64,000 nt of DNA from CAVQJU01 sp963729215 (GTDB taxonomy: Bacteria; Acidobacteriota; Vicinamibacteria; Vicinamibacterales; CAVVIG01), in assembly GCA_963729215.1 (NCBI GenBank), contig CAVSND010000006.1:1-64000 (forward strand). Direction: 5' to 3'. The notes beneath the pieces were generated by a model. That model did no database searches. It was not told where the DNA came from and saw only the letters and a program-made list of their open reading frames with translations. The position numbers and the translations under genes are program-made. This document shows positions 59,175-64,000 of the stretch, one piece after another. The first letter of the stretch is position 1; every line of letters begins with the position of its first letter.

Positions 59175-62020
59175 GCGTGCGTGGCCTCGCGACCCTTCAA
59201 CAGCTCGAGCTGGTGCTCGGTGAACTCGTGGAACCGTTTCTGCCACTCGGACGGATGGTTGACCTTGACGATTTCAACGGCCGTCACCTTGTACTCGGGG
59301 CAGTTCGTGGCCCAGTCCGAATTCTCGGTCGTCACGACGTTGGCGCCGGATTCCGGGAAGTGGAACGTCGTGTAGACAACGCCCGGGCGCACGCGGTCGG
59401 TCACTTTCGCAGGGAGCACGATCTCGCCGGAACGGCTCGTCAACCCGACCATGTCGCCGTCGTTGATGCCGCGCGTTTCGGCGTCGTGCGGGTGGATCTC
59501 GAGGACGTCGGCGGCCGCCCAGGTCGAGTTCTGCGTGCGGCGCGTCTGCGCGCCGACGTTGTATTGCGACAGGATGCGGCCCGTCGTCAGCAGCAGCGGG
59601 TACTTGCGCGTCGCGCGTTCCGTCGTCGGCACGAACTCGGTGACGAAGAACTTGCCCTTCCCGCGCACGAACTGGCCGACGTGCATGGTCGGCGTGCCTT
59701 CGGGTGCCGCGTCGGTGACCGGCCACTGAAGACTGCCGGCGCGATCGAGCTTCTCGTACGTGAACGCGCTGAACGTCGGCGTGAGGCGCGCGATCTCGTC
59801 CATGATTTCCGACGGATGGCGGTAGTGCATCGGATATCCGAGCGCGTTCGACAGCAGGATCGTGATTTCCCAGTCCTGGAAACCCGCTTTCGGCTCCATG
59901 ACCTTGCGCACGGGCGACACGCGCCGCTCGGCGTTGGTAAACGTCCCGTCCTTCTCGAGGAACGACGATCCGGGCAGGAATACGTGCGCGTATTTCGCCG
60001 TCTCGTTCAGGAACAAATCCTGAATGACCACGCACTCCATGGCCTTGAACGCCGCGGTGACGTGCTGGGTGTCGGGATCGGACTGCGCCGGATCTTCACC
60101 CTGGATGTACATGCCCTTGAAGCTGCCGTCGAGGGCGGCTTCGAACATGTTCGGAATGCGGAGGCCCGGCTCGGCAAGAAGGGTTACGCCCCAGTCTTTC
60201 TCGAACGCCGAGCGTGTCGCGTTGTCCGACACGTGGCGGTAGGCGCTGAACTCGTGCGGGAATGAGCCCATGTCGCATGAGCCCTGCACGTTGTTCTGTC
60301 CGCGCAGCGGGTTGATGCCGACGCCCTCGCGGCCGACGTTGCCTGTGGCCATCGCCAGGTTGGCGATGCACATGACCATCGTCGAACCCTGGCTGTGTTC
60401 GGTGACGCCGAGGCCGTAATAGATGGCGCCGTTGCCGGCCGTCGCGTACATCCGTGCCGCAGCGCGCACCAGTTCCGGCTTCACGCCGGTGGACGAAGCC
60501 GTGTTCTCGGGCGAATTCCGCTCTTCGGCGACGAACGCCTTCCACTTGTTGTAGGAGTCGATCTCGCAACGCTCGGCGACGTAGTCGTCCTTGGTCAGGC
60601 CTTCGGTCACGATGACGTGGGCGAGCGAGTTGAACAGCGCGACGTTCGTGCTCGGCCGCAGCGGCAGGTGCAGGTCGGCCTTGATGTGCGGCGTCTTGAC
60701 GAGCGCGATCTCGCGCGGATCGATGACAATCAGCTTCGCGCCCTGGCGCAGACGCTGCTTCATGCGCGACGCGAACACAGGGTGCCCTTCGGTCGGGTTC
60801 GCGCCGACGACGATCATCACGTCGGCTTTCATGACCGAGTCGAAATTCTGCGTGCCCGCGGATTCGCCGATGGTGTTCTTGAGGCCGTAGCCGGTCGGCG
60901 AATGGCAGACGCGGGCGCAGGTGTCCACGTTGTTGTTGCCGAACGCGGCCCGCACCAGCTTCTGCACCAGGAAGGTTTCTTCGTTCGTACAGCGCGACGA
61001 GGTGATGCCGCCGATCGAGTCGCGTCCGTACTTGGCCTGGATGCGCTTGAACTCGCTCGCCGCGTAACCAATCGCCTCTTCCCAGGTCACGTGCTGCCAC
61101 GGATCGTCGATCGACTTGCGAATCATCGGCGTCGTGATGCGGTCGGGGTGCGTCGCGTAGCCGTAGGCGAAGCGGCCCTTGACGCAGGCATGCCCGTGGT
61201 TGGCGTGACCGTCGCGGTTCGGCACCATCCGCACGACGTCGCCGTTCCTCGACTCCGCATTGAAGGAGCACCCGACGCCGCAATACGCGCAGGTGGTCGT
61301 CGTCACCTTCGTGGGCTGGCCGAGCTGAATGAGCGACTTCTCCGCCAGCGCGCCGGTCGGGCACGCTTCCACGCACGCGCCACATGACACGCACTCCGAC
61401 TCCAGGAACGATTCGTTCTGGCTCGCCGAGACCTTCGAGCCAAACCCGCGGCCCTGGATGGTCAGCGCAAACGTGCCCTGGGTTTCGTCGCACGCCCGCA
61501 CGCAGCGGGAGCAGACGATGCACTCGGACTGGTCGAAGGTGAAGTATGGATTGCTCTCGTCCTTCGCCGCGCGCAGATGGTTTCTGCCGTCGACGCCGTA
61601 CCGCATGCCGGTGACGCCGAGTTTCGCGGCCATGTCGTGCACGTCGCAGCGGGCGCTCGCGGAGGTCGAGCCGCAGTCGGCCGGGTGATCGGAGAGATAC
61701 AGCTCCATCACGCTGTTGCGGAGCTGTGTCAGCTTGTGGCTCTGGGTGCTGACCTTGATGCCGTCGGCGACGAGCGTGGTGCACGAGGCCGGGTACCCGC
61801 GACGGCCTTCGATTTCAACCAGGCACAGCCGGCACGATCCGAACGCTTTCAGCGAGTCCGTGGCGCACAGCTTCGGAATGTCGGTCCCGGCCGAAGCCGC
61901 GGCGCGCATGATGGAGGTGCCTTCTGGCACCGTCACCGGCTTGCCGTTTATCTCCAGCGTGACGAGCTTCGCGCCCGATGCGGCCGGTGTCCCGTGATCG
62001 TGGTAGCCCGTTGAATACAT
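59171..62020 (-). CDS. fdsA: NAD-dependent formate dehydrogenase alpha (catalytic) subunit
   Basis: The 949-residue molybdenum/bis-MGD subunit oxidises formate to CO2. A [2Fe-2S] domain (C52, C63, C66, C80) is followed by a His-Cys site that here reads H112-x3-C116-x2-T119-x5-C125, with Thr where the middle Cys is expected. Two [4Fe-4S] ferredoxin sites (C167-C177, C210-C220) precede the MGD-domain cluster (C243, C246, C250, C278). The active site is C371-H372 in CARVCHSPTG, the Cys rather than selenocysteine form. fdsB lies upstream across a BIME-like element, and fdsD overlaps its end. Confidence 0.95.
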   Translation of the reverse strand: MYSTGYHDHGTPAASGAKLVTLEINGKPVTVPEGTSIMRAAASAGTDIPKLCATDSLKAFGSCRLCLVEIEGRRGYPASCTTLVADGIKVSTQSHKLTQLRNSVMELYLSDHPADCGSTSASARCDVHDMAAKLGVTGMRYGVDGRNHLRAAKDESNPYFTFDQSECIVCSRCVRACDETQGTFALTIQGRGFGSKVSASQNESFLESECVSCGACVEACPTGALAEKSLIQLGQPTKVTTTTCAYCGVGCSFNAESRNGDVVRMVPNRDGHANHGHACVKGRFAYGYATHPDRITTPMIRKSIDDPWQHVTWEEAIGYAASEFKRIQAKYGRDSIGGITSSRCTNEETFLVQKLVRAAFGNNNVDTCARVCHSPTGYGLKNTIGESAGTQNFDSVMKADVMIVVGANPTEGHPVFASRMKQRLRQGAKLIVIDPREIALVKTPHIKADLHLPLRPSTNVALFNSLAHVIVTEGLTKDDYVAERCEIDSYNKWKAFVAEERNSPENTASSTGVKPELVRAAARMYATAGNGAIYYGLGVTEHSQGSTMVMCIANLAMATGNVGREGVGINPLRGQNNVQGSCDMGSFPHEFSAYRHVSDNATRSAFEKDWGVTLLAEPGLRIPNMFEAALDGSFKGMYIQGEDPAQSDPDTQHVTAAFKAMECVVIQDLFLNETAKYAHVFLPGSSFLEKDGTFTNAERRVSPVRKVMEPKAGFQDWEITILLSNALGYPMHYRHPSEIMDEIARLTPTFSAFTYEKLDRAGSLQWPVTDAAPEGTPTMHVGQFVRGKGKFFVTEFVPTTERATRKYPLLLTTGRILSQYNVGAQTRRTQNSTWAAADVLEIHPHDAETRGINDGDMVGLTSRSGEIVLPAKVTDRVRPGVVYTTFHFPESGANVVTTENSDWATNCPEYKVTAVEIVKVNHPSEWQKRFHEFTEHQLELLKGREATHA

Positions 62021-62031
62021 TGGTGACTCTC

Positions 62032-62082
62032 GTAGTGCGGGCCTTCAGGCCCGCTGATGGCAGACCTGAAGGTCTGCACTAC
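62032..62082. repeat. BIME-like element (paired REP palindromes) between fdsB and fdsA
   Basis: GTAGTGC at the left and GCACTAC at the right enclose two perfect hairpins, GCGGGCC-TTCA-GGCCCGC-like and GCAGACC-TGAA-GGTCTGC. It would fold as a three-way junction. The right foot supplies the fdsB stop (TAG). It lies in a transcribed operon gap. Confidence 0.8.
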
Positions 62083-63614
62083 GTGGTGAAGTCCTCCGGA
62101 AAATGGCGCATCGCGCTCTGAACAGGATAAGGGGTCAGCCCCCCTAAACCGCAGAGCGAACCATTCAACATGGTATCGCAAAGTTCCTCGACAAGGGCCA
62201 GGTTGCCCTCGCGGTTCTGGCCCGCAATGACCCGGTCCATGACCTCCACGCCTCTTGTGGAACCGATGCGACAGGGCGTGCATTTCCCGCACGATTCGAT
62301 GGCGCAGAACTCCATGGCGTAGCGGGCCATCCGGGCCATGTCCACCGTATCGTCGAACACCACGATGCCGCCATGGCCGACCAGGGCCTGGATGCTGGCA
62401 AACGCCTCATAGTCGAGGGGGGTGTCGAATTGCGATTCAGGAAGGTAGGCGCCAAGCGGCCCACCGACCTGGACCGCGCGAATCGGCCGGCCGGACGCAC
62501 TGCCGCCGCCGTACTCGTACAGAATCTCGCGCAGCGTCACGCCGAACGCCCTCTCGATGAGGCCGCCGCGCTTGACGTTGCCGCCGAGCTGAACCGTCAG
62601 CGTGCCGCGCGACTTGCCAACGCCGAAATCGCGGTAGAACGCGCTGCCCTTCTGCAGGATGACCGGCACGCTCGCGAGCGACATCACGTTGTTGACGATC
62701 GTCGGCTGGCCGAAGAGTCCCTTGATCGCGGGGAGCGGCGGGCGCGGGCGGATCTCGCCACGTTTGCCTTCGAGGCTCTCGAGCATGGAGGTTTCTTCGC
62801 CGCAGATGTAGGCGCCGGCGCCCAGCCGGACTTCCAGATCGAACGTCTTCCCCGTGCCGCGAATGTTGTCGCCAAGATAGCCCTGCCCGTACGCCGCGGC
62901 AATCGCGGCGTCGAGCGCGCGATGCGCGTGCGGATACTCGCAGCGAAGATAGATGTAACCCTGCGTGGCACCCACCGCGATGGCGGCGATCGTCATGCCT
63001 TCGATGAGGCAGAACGGATCGCCTTCCATCAGCATGCGGTCCGCGAATGTTCCCGAGTCGCCTTCGTCGGCGTTGCAGGTCACGTACTTCTGCCCTGCCG
63101 GCTCGTCCATCACGGTCTTCCACTTGATGCCGGTGGGAAACGCGGCGCCGCCGCGGCCACGGAGGCCCGATTCGGTCACTTCTTTGACGATCTCCGCCGG
63201 GCTGAGCGCGAACGCCCGCATCAGTCCCTGGTAGCCGTCGTGCGCCAGATAGTCGTCAAGGCTGACGGGATCGGTGACGCCGACGCGCGCGAAGGTCAAC
63301 CGCTGCTGCTTCGCGAAATACGGCACCTCTTCGACCAGTCCCACGCCCAGCGGGTGTTTGCCGCCGGTCAGAAAATCAGCATCGAACAGCGAACGCACGT
63401 CGGATGCGGACACGGGGCCGTAGCCAACGCGTCCCTTCGAGAGCGCCACCTCAACGAGGGGTTCGAGCCAGACCATGCCGCGCGTCCCGTTGCGGACGAT
63501 GGTGATGTCGATCTTTCGGGCGCGCGCTTCATCGGCGATCGCCACGGCGATCTCTTCGGCGCCAAGGGACAGCGCCGCGGCATCCCGCGGGATGTAAACC
63601 GTCGTCGCCGCCAC
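62079..63614 (-). CDS. fdsB: NAD-dependent formate dehydrogenase beta subunit (FMN/NADH)
   Basis: A NuoF/HoxF-like subunit that passes electrons from the clusters to NAD+. GTG at 63612-63614 overlaps the fdsG stop (TAGTG), giving 511 residues. An N-terminal thioredoxin-like domain (about 100 residues) precedes the NuoF domain: GLRGRGGAAFPTGIKW, GAGAYICGEETSMLESLEGKRG and the cluster ligands ESCGKCTPCRIGS plus a later cysteine. It is distinct from the nuoF at 45735. Confidence 0.95.
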   Translation of the reverse strand: MAATTVYIPRDAAALSLGAEEIAVAIADEARARKIDITIVRNGTRGMVWLEPLVEVALSKGRVGYGPVSASDVRSLFDADFLTGGKHPLGVGLVEEVPYFAKQQRLTFARVGVTDPVSLDDYLAHDGYQGLMRAFALSPAEIVKEVTESGLRGRGGAAFPTGIKWKTVMDEPAGQKYVTCNADEGDSGTFADRMLMEGDPFCLIEGMTIAAIAVGATQGYIYLRCEYPHAHRALDAAIAAAYGQGYLGDNIRGTGKTFDLEVRLGAGAYICGEETSMLESLEGKRGEIRPRPPLPAIKGLFGQPTIVNNVMSLASVPVILQKGSAFYRDFGVGKSRGTLTVQLGGNVKRGGLIERAFGVTLREILYEYGGGSASGRPIRAVQVGGPLGAYLPESQFDTPLDYEAFASIQALVGHGGIVVFDDTVDMARMARYAMEFCAIESCGKCTPCRIGSTRGVEVMDRVIAGQNREGNLALVEELCDTMLNGSLCGLGGLTPYPVQSAMRHFPEDFTT

Positions 63615-64000
63615 TATCGCTTCTCCCACTGAGAGAGGATCGCGTCGAAGCGATCGGGGGTCACGCGGCCGTACAACTCGCCGTCAACCATGACCGCGGG
63701 CGAACACGCGCAATTGCCCAGGCAGTAGACGGGCTCGAATGAGAACGCCCCGTTCGCGGTCGTCCCGTGAAAGTCCACGCCGAGCTTCTGCTTCGCGTGA
63801 GCCTCGAGCGCCGGCTGGTTCATCGACTGGCAGGCCTCGGCGCGGCACATGTAGATCGTGTGGCGCCCGGGCGCATGGTCGCGGAAATAGTGATAGAAGC
63901 TGATGACGCCGTGGACCTCAGCGCGTGACAGGTTCAGTCCATCCGCAATGAGCGGCACGGCTGCGGGCGGCACGTAGCCGAGCGCTTCCTGCACGGCGTG
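63614..64000 (-). CDS. fdsG: NAD-dependent formate dehydrogenase gamma subunit (partial, 5' end outside window)
   Basis: The NuoE/HoxE-like [2Fe-2S] subunit. The visible part reads HAVQEALGYVPPAAVPLIADGLNLSRAEVHGVISFYHYFRD, then the cluster ligands in MCRAEACQSMNQ and CLGNCACSPAVMVDGELYGRVTPDRFDAIL. Its frame is open to the window edge, so the true start lies beyond 64000. The stop overlaps the fdsB start. Confidence 0.93.
   Translation of the reverse strand, partial: HAVQEALGYVPPAAVPLIADGLNLSRAEVHGVISFYHYFRDHAPGRHTIYMCRAEACQSMNQPALEAHAKQKLGVDFHGTTANGAFSFEPVYCLGNCACSPAVMVDGELYGRVTPDRFDAILSQWEKR

Noticed and set aside
59177..60265. 362-codon open frame opposite fdsA
   Set aside because: Antisense to fdsA; composition is typical of high-GC shadow frames.

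Overview
The window is high-GC DNA with long overlapping, mostly minus-strand transcription units and no rRNA, transposase, integrase, phage or CRISPR locus. Family content suggests a soil-type Acidobacteriota genome, probably class Vicinamibacteria: a fused IspDF, a DUF6152 and DUF1684 protein, a LIC_10091-like protein, an lhr-nei pair, a cyclase-family hydrolase with a Tat signal, and an NAD-linked formate dehydrogenase. The taxonomic call is inference from family content.

Layout. 1-5050 is the classic rplJ-rplA-rplK-nusG-secE-tRNA-Trp-rpmG-tuf block with four more tRNAs. 5100-18600 carries housekeeping genes: rlmB, gltX, ispDF, plsC, a PIN/TRAM protein, radA, alr, dnaB, rplI-rpsR-rpsF, pth, rplY, prs and tRNA-Gln. 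18700-25000 holds ispE, a lipoprotein, a TPR protein and a short envelope-glycan cluster. 25000-28700 holds purH, a cold-shock gene with a probable structured leader RNA, and hypotheticals. 28700-38560 is a mostly minus-strand run of small enzymes: cyclase, YciI, cupin, DUF1684, methyltransferase, GNATs, MBL, NTF2-like, VOC, DinB and DJ-1. 38800-50400 is a complex I operon, nuoABCDEFHJKLMN, without nuoG or nuoI. 50500-58900 holds a glycosyltransferase, lhr-nei and two secreted proteins. 58950-64000 is an fdsGBAD formate dehydrogenase operon cut by the window edge.

The most unusual signal lies between the genes. Nearly every gap over about 40 bp contains short-unit tandem repeats (7, 8 or 9 bp), usually paired with a reverse-complement array so that the gap can fold into a long hairpin. 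The unit sequence changes from gap to gap while the architecture stays. One 9-bp array sits in frame inside nuoL. A second class consists of REP/BIME-like palindromes, some with a GTAG foot, and several overlap stop codons (gltX, plsC, fdsD, fdsB, probably nei).

About a dozen genes are broken by a single extra base, including rlmB, nuoE, nuoJ and nei. This looks like insertion-type sequence error rather than gene decay. Frameshifted genes are annotated over their full reconstructed span.
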